The notes under the pieces: generated by a model
The model's database searches: none
Seen by the model: the letters and a program-made list of their open reading frames with translations, nothing else
Told to the model about the DNA's origin: nothing
Assembly (NCBI GenBank): GCA_018242685.1
Contig: JAFEBM010000006.1
Location: forward strand, 1-64,000
Direction: 5' to 3'
DNA from: Nitrospira sp.
Lineage (GTDB): Bacteria > Nitrospirota > Nitrospiria > Nitrospirales > Nitrospiraceae
Length of the DNA stretch: 64,000 nucleotides
Position numbers and translations under genes: made by a program
In this document: positions 1-8,544 of the stretch, one piece after another
Numbering within the stretch: the stretch's first letter is position 1
How the letters are laid out: the number at the start of each line of letters is the position of its first letter

Positions 1-264
1 CTAGAGCATTTTTCGACATGGAATCGGACCACTTTTGCACAATGATGGATCAAACTGCCTGCGCGAATTGACGCTGCGGAGACAAAATGAAGCTACTCGA
101 ATCAACGGAAAACTGAGTCCGTCACCCGGAAACGGGTCACGGCTGGCGGCAAACCCGTTCCGAAACGAGTCTAACCAGAGCAGTGGCGAAGGGCATGGGA
201 AGTCTTCACCATAACATTACTCAAGCGTGAGTAACGCTGCATAGGCTCATCAGCGAATTCTGAG

Positions 265-281
265 AGCCGGCTAGGCCGGCT
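265..281. other. Perfect hairpin over the smc stop codon
   Basis: AGCCGGC-TAG-GCCGGCT is a perfect 7-bp inverted repeat with a 3-nt loop, and the smc stop codon (TAG on minus) lies inside it. There is no T-run after it on minus, so a classical intrinsic terminator is doubtful. The remaining bases 1-264 show no gene that I can support. Confidence 0.4.
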
Positions 282-3200
282 GTAGATCGCCGAGCCTGAC
301 GGACACCAGTTTGGACACCCCAGGCTCTTCCATCGTGACGCCGAAGAGGGAATCGGCGATGCTCATCGTCCGCTTATTGTGTGTGATAACAAGGAACTGC
401 GCGTTCTGGGCCAGCTCTTTCAGGACTCCCGTAAACCGGCCGATGTTTTCCTCGTCCAGCGGGGCGTCGATTTCGTCCAACAAACAGAACGGTGTCGGCC
501 TGATCAGAAAACTCGCAAACAACAGCGCCATTGCCGTAAGCGTCTTTTCTCCACCGGACAGCATGGTGATGCTCTTCAGCCGTTTGCCCGGTGGTTGGGC
601 CACAATTTCAATACCCGGTTCCTGGCTGCCGACCGGCTCACCGTTCTCCGGAGGTAATTCATCGACCAACTGCAGCTCGGCCCGCCCACCGGGGAAGAAT
701 TGGCCGAAGACTTCGGTGAACTTCTGCTGCAACTCTTCGTACGTGGCCGCGAACATCTCCTTCGTCGTCCGGTGAATCCGCTGAATAATCTCCTTAAGCG
801 ATGCGATCGAGTTCGACAGATCCTGCTCCTGGGCAGATAAGAACTTGTGGCGCTCCTCCAGCTCCTGGTGTTCGCTGATCGAGGCTAAGTTGATCGGCCC
901 CATGCGATCCAGCCGATCACGGAGCTTCTGCAACTGCTCTTTCAATTCGGCATCCGAGCGGTGCTCGGGTTCCGGTACGGCCGCGGCCTCACCCTCGCAC
1001 ATCGATGCGCTCGATGTCACCGGATGCTCGACCAGCGCGAGGGGATCAAGTTGATAGGTCCCGGATAAGGTTCCTTCGACAGTCCCCAATTGCGTACGAA
1101 CTTCCGCTCGACGAACTTCAACCGCCATCCGAGTATCCCGAATGACCGACATCCCTCGTCGCAATTCCCCCAGACCGGATTCAAGCGTGTGGCTCGCCGC
1201 CATCTGTTGCGCCTGTCGCTCTTGAGCGGCAACCAATTCTCCCTTCACCCGCCCCGCGGTGATACCGAGTTCTTGGCAGAGGACCTCCTGACGGGCTTGC
1301 TCCGTCCGGCTCTGCTCAATGAGCCCCTTCAGACTGTTCAGGTGCCCTCCCAAGCTACGCCGCCGATCTTCCGTCTCCTGAATCTGTTGGGTCATCCGAG
1401 CGCGATTCAGTTGCTCATGTTCCCGTTTGGCTCGCAACCCTTCCGCGGTCAACTTCGCTTCCGTCACACGCTCCTGATGCGTTCTCATATTTTGATCGAG
1501 CAGCCCAAGCCGCTCGCGCACCCTTCCCAACATCGTTTCCTGTCCGTTCTTCTCAGCAAGCCACTGACCCAATTGCGCCTGGACCGAGTGCGATTCTTGC
1601 TCCAACCGCTGCCCTTCGCTGAGACCTTCCTGAATTTCCGTTTCCATCCCCGTGAGTCGATGATCAAGATCGTTCAGCACATGCTGAAGTTTTTCTTCAT
1701 CCTTGCGCAGCGACAGATTCTGCATCTCGGCGTCACGAAGCGCATCTCCGAGTTGGCGGTCCCGTTGGGTGAGCGACTGGATCTGGGCAACCACCATGTC
1801 TCGCTGTTGCTTGCTCTGATCAAGCTCCGTGACGAGCGAGTGGCGTTTAGCTTCAAGATCGATCACCTCCCTGCGGCGTTCGAGCAAACCCGGCGTGCCT
1901 TGGACCTGACCACCTGTCACGATGCCGGACGCATCCACCACTTCCCCATCCAGCGTCACCAGAATGGGACCGTTTGGAGCGCTCCACGCATGTCGCTCCC
2001 ACAAGTGTATCGCTTGGTCCAATGCTCGAACAATGACGACGCGATCGAACAGCGAATCGCGAGCCGCCGCTCGGGCGGCATCCGTTTGGATCAGATCCAC
2101 CGCGAGCCCGACGACGCCAGGCTGCGTTGTAATCGGCGGCCACCAATCGTGCGGCCGCCCACTTTCCCATCGTGGGCGCTGCGGAATAAAACTGCCTCGC
2201 CCCAGCGCCTCTTCCTGGAGAAAACGAATCAACCGCTGCCCGACGGACGGTTCATCTACAAACCACCCTCGAACGCGCTCCCCCAACACTGCCTCAACCG
2301 CCCGTTCCATCCCCGACGGAATCACCAGCCATTCAGCCACCGCATCCCGTACTCCGTCACACGACTTCAAGGCGGGGCCCTGCTCGGCCCCTTGCCGACC
2401 ATAGCCCATCTCTTCGCGCACCACACTCTGCAACGCCTCAAGACGCGAATCCACTCCGGCCAGCTCCTCCGAACGTCGCAAGATCACCTGATCCAACGAC
2501 TGGAGGACACCGGTCGCTTGAGCAGCCTCCTCTTGCACAGTTCGTTGCTCCGCCCGTAGCTGCGAGACAAGACGATCCGCCTCTCCATATTCCTTGCGCA
2601 AAACCTCGTGACGATCGATCGCTGCTCCACGTCGGCTCCGCAATTCGTCCCGCTCCGACGACAAGCGAGTTCCGCGACCCGCAAGATCTTCCATGCGCTT
2701 GGCCAATTGCGAAATGCCTTGTTCGGTATTCGCGACAAGCACAGCCAGTTGCAGGACGTCTTTGCGCCCCCGTTCCTCCTCCTCGACGGCCGCAGCTCGT
2801 TGGTGGAGCAAACGCGTCATCTCTTCATCGAGTTCCCCGAGAGCCCGATCCCGAATCGCCATCTCCTCCTCGACCGACGTCAGTGACGACTCGATGGCTT
2901 GAAGTGCGACGGCCAAATTCTCCTGTGATCGGACCAGTTCTTCCAGCTCAACCGATTCCTGTACCTGTTGTTGGCTGAATAACAGCCCTCGGTTACGTTC
3001 GACCTCCGCTGCCGTCAGCGCGTGGCCCTGCTGTCGTTCGACCGCCGCCAGTTCCTCTCGAATTTTCACGATGGAATCGGCGGTCGCAACGGCATCAAGC
3101 CGAGCCTGTTCGAGTTCGGTTGTGAGCCGAGCCTGTTCGGCCGCCTTCTCGAACTCTTGCTGATCCAGGCTCAGAACTTCGGTCTCCACCTCCTGCAACG

Positions 3201-3951
3201 CCTGTCGCAACACTCTGAATTCCCTGGTCAACAAGGTCACTTCAATACCGCGCGCCTCACCCTGCAACGTCTGAAAAGTGCGCGCCTGGCGAGCTTGGCG
3301 TTCCAAAGAATTGAGCTGCTTCTTGACCTCCGCCACGATGTCTCGGACGCGCAGGAGATTCTGTTGCGTCGCTTCCAGCTTCCGCAGCGCTTCGGCCTTT
3401 TGTTTTTTATAACGGACGATGCCCGCGGTTTCCTCTATGAGCTCGCGCCGGTCCTGCGGCGACGCATTCAAAATCTGATCGATCTGGCCCTGGGCAATGA
3501 CAGTGTGCCCTTTGCTTCCCGCCCGCGTGTCGAGCAACACACTGCGGATATCCTTCAACCTGCACTGAATCTTGTTGATGAGATACTCGCTCTCGCCATT
3601 GCGGTACAAACGGCGGGTAATCATCATCTCTTGCGCTTCAGTCAGCTCGCTTGGAAGTCCCGAGTTCCCATCCAGCTTCATCATTGCCGGATGAAGCCCG
3701 CCGATCACCAACGACACCTCCGCCATCCCTAAAGGCTTTCGGAGTTCGGTGCCGTTAAAAATGACATCTTCCATCTTTTCGCTTCTGAGCGTTTTGGTGC
3801 TTTGCTCGCCCAACACCCACAGGATGGCGTCGACGACGTTGCTCTTTCCGCTCCCATTCGGCCCGACAATCGCGGTAACCCCCTCGGGAAACTCGATTTT
3901 GGCTTCAGCGAACGACTTGAAACCCAACATGTTCAATGTTTTCAAATGCAT
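271..3951 (-). CDS. smc: Chromosome segregation protein SMC
   Basis: SMC ATPase, which organises and helps segregate the chromosome as a homodimer with ScpA/ScpB. At 1226 residues it has the usual full length. Seen directly: the N-terminal Walker A GPNGSGKS (residues 30-37), long Gln/Glu/Arg-rich coiled coils, a hinge region near residues 520-690 with Gly-rich turns, the ABC signature LSGGEK near residue 1131, and Walker B LLDEIDAPLDEEN near residue 1158. The start ATG agrees with the conserved MHLKTLNMLGFKSFAE opening of the family. It is transcribed away from ispH, with a hairpin between the two genes. No scpA or scpB is adjacent in the window. Confidence 0.97.
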   Translation of the reverse strand: MHLKTLNMLGFKSFAEAKIEFPEGVTAIVGPNGSGKSNVVDAILWVLGEQSTKTLRSEKMEDVIFNGTELRKPLGMAEVSLVIGGLHPAMMKLDGNSGLPSELTEAQEMMITRRLYRNGESEYLINKIQCRLKDIRSVLLDTRAGSKGHTVIAQGQIDQILNASPQDRRELIEETAGIVRYKKQKAEALRKLEATQQNLLRVRDIVAEVKKQLNSLERQARQARTFQTLQGEARGIEVTLLTREFRVLRQALQEVETEVLSLDQQEFEKAAEQARLTTELEQARLDAVATADSIVKIREELAAVERQQGHALTAAEVERNRGLLFSQQQVQESVELEELVRSQENLAVALQAIESSLTSVEEEMAIRDRALGELDEEMTRLLHQRAAAVEEEERGRKDVLQLAVLVANTEQGISQLAKRMEDLAGRGTRLSSERDELRSRRGAAIDRHEVLRKEYGEADRLVSQLRAEQRTVQEEAAQATGVLQSLDQVILRRSEELAGVDSRLEALQSVVREEMGYGRQGAEQGPALKSCDGVRDAVAEWLVIPSGMERAVEAVLGERVRGWFVDEPSVGQRLIRFLQEEALGRGSFIPQRPRWESGRPHDWWPPITTQPGVVGLAVDLIQTDAARAAARDSLFDRVVIVRALDQAIHLWERHAWSAPNGPILVTLDGEVVDASGIVTGGQVQGTPGLLERRREVIDLEAKRHSLVTELDQSKQQRDMVVAQIQSLTQRDRQLGDALRDAEMQNLSLRKDEEKLQHVLNDLDHRLTGMETEIQEGLSEGQRLEQESHSVQAQLGQWLAEKNGQETMLGRVRERLGLLDQNMRTHQERVTEAKLTAEGLRAKREHEQLNRARMTQQIQETEDRRRSLGGHLNSLKGLIEQSRTEQARQEVLCQELGITAGRVKGELVAAQERQAQQMAASHTLESGLGELRRGMSVIRDTRMAVEVRRAEVRTQLGTVEGTLSGTYQLDPLALVEHPVTSSASMCEGEAAAVPEPEHRSDAELKEQLQKLRDRLDRMGPINLASISEHQELEERHKFLSAQEQDLSNSIASLKEIIQRIHRTTKEMFAATYEELQQKFTEVFGQFFPGGRAELQLVDELPPENGEPVGSQEPGIEIVAQPPGKRLKSITMLSGGEKTLTAMALLFASFLIRPTPFCLLDEIDAPLDEENIGRFTGVLKELAQNAQFLVITHNKRTMSIADSLFGVTMEEPGVSKLVSVRLGDLQPA

Positions 3952-4070
3952 TGGATCACCAAAAATTACGTACAGGCACAGCGTTATTTCGGAGAATTAC
4001 GAATCGATGGTCCTTGTACCAGAAGTGTTCTGAGAAATCAAAAACAAACCACATTGTGTAGTGGAATAAT

Positions 4071-4101
4071 TATATGGCCCTACTACATATAGGGCCATAT
4101 A
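4071..4101 (-). terminator. Strong hairpin downstream of ispH
   Basis: TATATGGCCCTA (4071-4082) and its exact complement TAGGGCCATATA (4090-4101) form a 12-bp perfect stem with a 7-nt loop. It lies 40 bp past the ispH stop on the minus strand, in a locally AT-rich gap, and is followed by an A/T-rich stretch. A rho-independent terminator for ispH is the likely role. It also sits just upstream of smc and may insulate it from ispH read-through. Confidence 0.6.
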
Positions 4102-4141
4102 TAGGGATCGTTGGGGGGATATATGCAGATGGCAACGTCAG

Positions 4142-5104
4142 CTAGCCGGCAATGCCGGCCACCGACTTCTTGGTCGATTCTATTTGAACGAGTTCCTTCG
4201 GCAGGAGAAATTCGACATCTTCTTCGATCACCGTAAGTTCTTCAACATCGGACGGTTCCGAGGCTCTTAAGAACGCGACGACTTCCGTGACCAGAATTTC
4301 CGGCGCCGATGCACCAGCTGCAATCCCGACTGCCTTGGCTCCTTGCAGCCACTCGGGATCGATGTCGGCGGCCGAATCGATGAGATAAGAGGGAATCCCG
4401 CACTGCTCTCCCAGTTCGCGTAGACGATTGGAATTGGAGCTGTTCGGCGACCCAATGACCAGAATGACATCGACCAGACGAGACAATTCTTTGACGGCAT
4501 TCTGCCGGTTTTGCGTCGCATAACAAATGTCTTCCTGATGCGGCCCCTTGATGTTCGGAAACCGCTGATGCAGGGCGCCGACAATGTCCCGACATTCATC
4601 CACACTCAACGTCGTCTGTGTCACATACGAAAGGTTGACGGTGTTCTCCACTCTCAGTTCTTCGACATCTTTGACCGAGGACACCAAGTGAAACTTGTCG
4701 GGAATCTGACCCAGCGTCCCGATTACTTCCGGGTGGCCGGCGTGACCGATGAGGATCAGATCGTATCCCTGTGTATAATCGCGGTTCACTTCGTTATGGA
4801 CTTTGATCACCAGCGGACAAGTCGCGTCGATCACATGGAGGCGACGCTGATTCGCCTCCTCCCAGACCGACTTCGCCACCCCGTGCGCGCTGAAGATGAC
4901 GACCGACCCTTCAGGAACTTCGTTCAACTCTTCCACAAAGACTGCGCCCTTTTGTCGGAGCGAATTCACCACATGACGGCTATGGACGATCTCGTGACGA
5001 ACATAAATCGGAGCGCCGTACTTCTTGAGAGATAAATCCACGATATCGATCGCCCGATCGACACCGGCGCAAAATCCACGAGGATTGGCGAGATAGATCT
5101 TCAT
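4142..5104 (-). CDS. ispH: 4-hydroxy-3-methylbut-2-enyl diphosphate reductase
   Basis: Last enzyme of the MEP isoprenoid pathway. It reduces HMBPP to IPP and DMAPP with a 4Fe-4S cluster. The three cluster cysteines are visible: [13 protein letters not shown] (Cys12), DATCPLV, and [11 protein letters not shown]. The conserved AHGV and [11 protein letters not shown] motifs are also present. I chose the ATG at 5104 because it gives the family-typical [12 protein letters not shown] start and has AGGAGC 10 nt upstream; an in-frame ATG 60 bp upstream would add a non-conserved tail. The product is 320 residues. The C-terminus is extended by an acidic stretch before the stop. A hairpin lies downstream. 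Confidence 0.96.
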   Translation of the reverse strand: MKIYLANPRGFCAGVDRAIDIVDLSLKKYGAPIYVRHEIVHSRHVVNSLRQKGAVFVEELNEVPEGSVVIFSAHGVAKSVWEEANQRRLHVIDATCPLVIKVHNEVNRDYTQGYDLILIGHAGHPEVIGTLGQIPDKFHLVSSVKDVEELRVENTVNLSYVTQTTLSVDECRDIVGALHQRFPNIKGPHQEDICYATQNRQNAVKELSRLVDVILVIGSPNSSNSNRLRELGEQCGIPSYLIDSAADIDPEWLQGAKAVGIAAGASAPEILVTEVVAFLRASEPSDVEELTVIEEDVEFLLPKELVQIESTKKSVAGIAG

Positions 5105-5447
5105 AGTCGTCGTAGCTCCTTCGGCCAGGCTCTGCAAGGTCATGCCGTCAATGTGGTGGTTCACGATACGTCAGATCAGCAGGTTCCGTCAACAGAATTG
5201 CCTCTGAGAATTCCAACATGGATCGTCAATGTCGAAGTTGAAAGGTCCGGTAACCACCACCATTCGTCATACAAAATGCGATGGAGGACAGCTCAGCACA
5301 AGGATCGTCACACCCTCAAGTTGACACTCTCTTGTCTTTCACGGAAAATCCAAAGTTGTAAGCACTTCCGCACAGGGGACGGCGCGAAACCGGAAACGAG
5401 GCACCTCGGTAATACAATTTTATGGGTACCTCCCTGAAGGTTCAGTC
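5105..5447. other. Intergenic region with divergent promoters
   Basis: This 343-bp gap separates ispH (minus) from the zinc-ribbon gene (plus), so it should hold both promoters. On plus, TTGACA at 5321-5326 is followed 17 nt later by GAAAAT at 5344-5349, a good -35 with a weak -10, about 100 bp before the start at 5448. The frames here have no family resemblance and look non-coding. Confidence 0.4.
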
Positions 5448-6050
5448 ATGCACTGCTATCAATGTTCGAACAATGCAATGTATCAGGTAGACGAACGGAA
5501 TATACCGCTGTGCCTGGATTGTCACTTCAAGTTCTCTCAAGTCCAACAACAGCGGCTTGAGAACAATGAACGAATGATCAATTACTTGAGCGACGAAATG
5601 TCATTCACCACTGGCTTACCGCCTATGGGTCCCCGGTTCCCTCCTCGCCCGAAATCACTCGTCGTCGCAGGAACTAAATTGAACAACATCTCAGTCAACA
5701 ACAGTGTTGTCGGTACCATAAACACCGGTTCGCTCGGGACAGTTGATCAGTCAATTTCCGCTTTGGTCCAGATCGGAGACCCCGGTCTGGCTGAAGCTAT
5801 CAAGGGTCTATCGGAAGCGATTCTCCAAAGCGGTGACCTAACCCGGAATCAACGAAATGAGCTTGTCGAGAGCTTGAGCGTTATTGCAAAGGAAGCTGCA
5901 TCGCCGAAGAAAGTCCGCCAAAACTCTGTCGCACTTGCCCTGATAGAGCGTGCTTCGAAGATAACAGCACTTGCGGATGACATCGCCGACGTTTGCCAGA
6001 AGTGGTGGCCCATTCTTCAGGCCGCTTTCAGTGCTGCGACAGGTGGCTAA
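5448..6050 (+). CDS. Zinc-ribbon protein with NxSxVGxINTG repeat module
   Basis: A 200-residue protein with no assigned function. It opens with a compact Cys4 zinc ribbon: CYQC near residues 3-6 and CLDC near 22-25. A Pro-rich linker follows (about 60-72). Next is a short beta-strand-like module, LNNISVNNSVVGTINTG, and then a mostly helical C-terminal half (100-190). From memory, this strand-plus-helix layout resembles accessory domains found in bacterial conflict and signalling proteins, but I cannot verify that. It has no signal peptide, so it is probably cytosolic. It stands alone, with no operon partner closer than 200 bp. The start has an AAGG-type RBS. Confidence 0.75.
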   Translation: MHCYQCSNNAMYQVDERNIPLCLDCHFKFSQVQQQRLENNERMINYLSDEMSFTTGLPPMGPRFPPRPKSLVVAGTKLNNISVNNSVVGTINTGSLGTVDQSISALVQIGDPGLAEAIKGLSEAILQSGDLTRNQRNELVESLSVIAKEAASPKKVRQNSVALALIERASKITALADDIADVCQKWWPILQAAFSAATGG

Positions 6051-6157
6051 CCCCGCATCCGCAAAACGCGTATGACAAGCACCTTCACCGCACTACCTAT
6101 GAAACCAAGCTGTTTTTCCAACTTGAAGAGAACGCCATGATACCGTCCCCCACCCGC

Positions 6158-6186
6158 TTGACTCTCTCTCCACTCCTCCGTACGCT
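6158..6186 (+). promoter_or_regulatory. Sigma-70-like promoter, TTGACT-17-TACGCT
   Basis: TTGACT at 6158-6163, a 17-nt pyrimidine-rich spacer and TACGCT at 6181-6186 lie 72 bp before the gene at 6259. A near-identical copy precedes the response regulator at 7834. The recurrence of the whole 29-bp block before two separate genes supports a promoter role. Confidence 0.55.
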
Positions 6187-6258
6187 CTCTCACTTTGCAT
6201 CTTTAGCAGCAGCTGAACCACTTCCTCTCTGTTTCTGATTTTTAAAGGAGGCCCCCAG

Positions 6259-6642
6259 ATGGCTCAACGCCCTTTTCAAACGGGAGCGGTCGTCAATCTG
6301 AGTAATGGAGAAAGCACCAAGGAAACCGTCATCGTGACCGTTCCGAGAAAGAAACGATTCCATACCCAGTTTCTCGGCATCAATGGATTTGGCCACCCGA
6401 ACCAATCCCTCTTTTATGCCGTTCACGTGACGACATGTTCGACAGTCGGCATCTATCCTATTGCACCGACCGGCATGGCTGAGATAGATGAGCCCGAATT
6501 TCCGGCCAGGGTTTTCGGAAGCCAACAAGCAATTCTCTACGCGGATCCAGGGTCCGACCTTATCTTCACGGTCGCGCGCAAGGAGACTACGGGCAATGTA
6601 CGGGTGTTCATCGATATCTGCGGACTTCTCGTCGACGTGTGA
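6259..6642 (+). CDS. Hypothetical beta-rich protein
   Basis: A 127-residue protein that I do not recognise. The start has a strong AAAGGAGG RBS just upstream (6242-6249). It has no signal peptide, no transmembrane segment and no clear catalytic motif. Alternating hydrophobic and polar residues (TVIVTVPRKKRF, SDLIFTVARKETTGNVRVFI) suggest an all-beta fold. It has two cysteines, in TTCSTVG and DICGLL. A promoter-like block lies 72 bp upstream. The methyltransferase gene follows on the same strand after 77 bp, so the two may be co-transcribed. Confidence 0.7.
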   Translation: MAQRPFQTGAVVNLSNGESTKETVIVTVPRKKRFHTQFLGINGFGHPNQSLFYAVHVTTCSTVGIYPIAPTGMAEIDEPEFPARVFGSQQAILYADPGSDLIFTVARKETTGNVRVFIDICGLLVDV

Positions 6643-6719
6643 GCGGGAGAAGTGAGCGGATTGGGCGATCGGAGTGTTGGACAAGCGAGTGGCGACCACT
6701 AACAAGGACATTGATCGAC

Positions 6720-7745
6720 ATGAGCAGTTCTCCAAATCCTTCTTCCATTTTGCAAACCGCCTTCGGTTTTTGGGGCTCCAAGGTCCTGCTCACGGCCGTC
6801 GAGGTGGGCCTGTTCACCATACTTGCTGGTCGTCGGCTCACTGGGGCTGAGTTGGGTAAGGAATTGCGCTTCCATCCACGCGCTGATCCCGACTTTTTTG
6901 ACACCCTCGTGGCAATGAAGTTTCTCGACCGCTATGGTGACGGCCGGCAAGCGAAGTATTTCAATACGCCGGAAGGCGCCATGTTCCTCGATGCAGCGAG
7001 CCCACGCTACATCGGGGGACTTCTGATCATGCTCAACGCGCGGCTGTTCAAATTTTGGAACGATCTGCCCGAGGCGTTGCGGACGGGGCGGCCGCAAAAT
7101 GAGGTGACGCATGGGCAGAAAGGGATGTTTGAGGAGCTCTATTCGGATCTCCCCAGGTTGGAACAATTTATGGGTGCGATGATCGGCGCCTCACGCATCA
7201 ATTTCGAGGCGTTCGCAGAGAAGTTCGATTTCTCGAAATTGCAGACTCTCTGCGACGTCGGCGGCGCAACCGGTCTGCTCAGCATCGAGATCGCGAAGCG
7301 ACACCCTCATCTCACATGCACCAGCTTCGATCTGCCGGTCGTCGAGCCGATCGCGAAGAAACATATCGCCGCCGCCGGCTTGGAAAGTCGTGTGAGGACT
7401 GCGTCCGGCGACTTCTTCAAGGACCCTCTGCCGAACGCCGACATCATCACGATGGGCATGATCCTGCATGACTGGAACCTGGAGAAAAAGATGCACCTGA
7501 TCCGATCGGCGTACGATGCCTTGCCGCCGGGCGGCGCGCTGGTGGCCATTGAAGCGTTGATCGATGATGCCCGCCGCGAGAACGTGCAGGGACTGCTGAT
7601 GTCGCTCAACATGCTCATCGAATTCGGCGACGCATTCGATTATTCCGGAGCGGACTTCCGCCGGTGGTGCGGCGAGGTCGGTTTCACACGGTTCGAGGTC
7701 ATTCACCTGGCGGGGCCGTCGAGCGCGGCAGTCGCCTACAAATAA
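6720..7745 (+). CDS. SAM-dependent O-methyltransferase (acetylserotonin/hydroxyneurosporene type)
   Basis: This is a 341-residue plant/fungal-type O-methyltransferase with an N-terminal winged-helix dimerisation domain (about 10-95) and a C-terminal Rossmann SAM domain. SAM-binding motif I is seen as LCDVGGATGLLSIEIAKRHP, followed by TSFDLPVVEPIA. GDFFKDPLPNADIITMGMILHDW carries the usual His of this family. I chose the ATG at 6720, with AAGGA upstream, because it gives the normal N-terminus; an earlier in-frame ATG at 6639 overlaps the previous gene and adds a non-conserved leader. The substrate is unknown, since no biosynthetic cluster surrounds it. Confidence 0.88.
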   Translation: MSSSPNPSSILQTAFGFWGSKVLLTAVEVGLFTILAGRRLTGAELGKELRFHPRADPDFFDTLVAMKFLDRYGDGRQAKYFNTPEGAMFLDAASPRYIGGLLIMLNARLFKFWNDLPEALRTGRPQNEVTHGQKGMFEELYSDLPRLEQFMGAMIGASRINFEAFAEKFDFSKLQTLCDVGGATGLLSIEIAKRHPHLTCTSFDLPVVEPIAKKHIAAAGLESRVRTASGDFFKDPLPNADIITMGMILHDWNLEKKMHLIRSAYDALPPGGALVAIEALIDDARRENVQGLLMSLNMLIEFGDAFDYSGADFRRWCGEVGFTRFEVIHLAGPSSAAVAYK

Positions 7746-7795
7746 CTGCCCATGAATGAGCGAGCCGCGGGCTTGATAGCTTACCACTCATTCCC

Positions 7796-7824
7796 TTGAC
7801 TCTCTCTCCCCTCCCCCGTACGCT
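7796..7824 (+). promoter_or_regulatory. Sigma-70-like promoter close to the regulator start
   Basis: TTGACT (7796-7801), a 17-nt spacer and TACGCT (7819-7824) match the block at 6158-6186. The -10 ends only 9 bp before the ATG at 7834, so transcription would begin a few bases before the start codon. No Shine-Dalgarno sequence fits between them, which suggests a leaderless or near-leaderless mRNA. Confidence 0.5.
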
Positions 7825-7833
7825 CACGGTCCC

Positions 7834-8544
7834 ATGGGGGCTTCCAATCACAAGAAAATCCTCATCGTTGAAGACGAGCAGGACATTCTGCAGCTCGTCA
7901 AACTCTATTTGGAGAAAGAGGGGTTTCGACCGATCAGCGCCATGAGCGGACTTGAGGCTCTGAAGAAAGTCAAAGAGGAGAAACCCGATCTGGTCGTCCT
8001 CGATCTGATGTTGCCTGAAATGGATGGACTCGAAGTCTGCAAACGCCTCCGCTCCGTTCCCGATACCGCCATGCTTCCGATCCTCATGCTGACGGCAAAA
8101 GCCGAAGAGTCGGACACGATCGTCGGTCTTGAATTAGGGGCCGATGATTATGTGACCAAGCCGTTCAGCCCCAAAACTCTGGTGGCCCGCGTGAAAGCCC
8201 TGCTGCGTCGAGTCGACCGTGTGCCTGCCGACGGCCCAAATCTGCACCACTATGGTGCGCTCACTATGAATCTGGATCGGCATGAGGTCAGTCTCGGGAA
8301 ACAAGAGGTGCCGCTGACGGCGAAGGAATTCGGCTTGCTCGAACATCTGCTTCGGCATCGCGGTCGTGTCTTGACCCGGGAAGTTCTGCTCAACGCGGTG
8401 TGGGGCTACGATTACTATGGCACGACCAGAACGGTTGACGTGCATATCCGCCGGTTGAAACAGAAGCTGCCGCTTCTCGAAGAGGCCATCGTGTCCGTGA
8501 AATCATTGGGATATAAACTGAAAGATTTTGACGTGTCAGAATGA
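7834..8544 (+). CDS. phoB: OmpR/PhoB-family response regulator
   Basis: A 236-residue DNA-binding response regulator. The receiver domain (about 8-122) shows the acidic pair VEDEQD, the phospho-acceptor Asp in LVVLDLMLPEMDG, the Thr in MLTAKAEE and the Lys in DDYVTKPFSP. The C-terminal winged helix (about 135-232) carries LTAKEFGLLEHLLRHRGRVLTRE and TVDVHIRRLKQKL. It overlaps the downstream kinase by 4 bp (ATGA), so the two are translationally coupled. The nearby PiT and PhoU-like genes make a role in phosphate sensing likely, but that is context only. A promoter-like block sits almost on the start codon. Confidence 0.9.
   Translation: MGASNHKKILIVEDEQDILQLVKLYLEKEGFRPISAMSGLEALKKVKEEKPDLVVLDLMLPEMDGLEVCKRLRSVPDTAMLPILMLTAKAEESDTIVGLELGADDYVTKPFSPKTLVARVKALLRRVDRVPADGPNLHHYGALTMNLDRHEVSLGKQEVPLTAKEFGLLEHLLRHRGRVLTREVLLNAVWGYDYYGTTRTVDVHIRRLKQKLPLLEEAIVSVKSLGYKLKDFDVSE

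Noticed and set aside
1090..2559. A 489-residue plus-strand open frame opposite smc
   Set aside because: It lies entirely antisense to the well-supported smc coiled-coil region, has no RBS and has the His/Arg/Leu-rich composition of a shadow frame.
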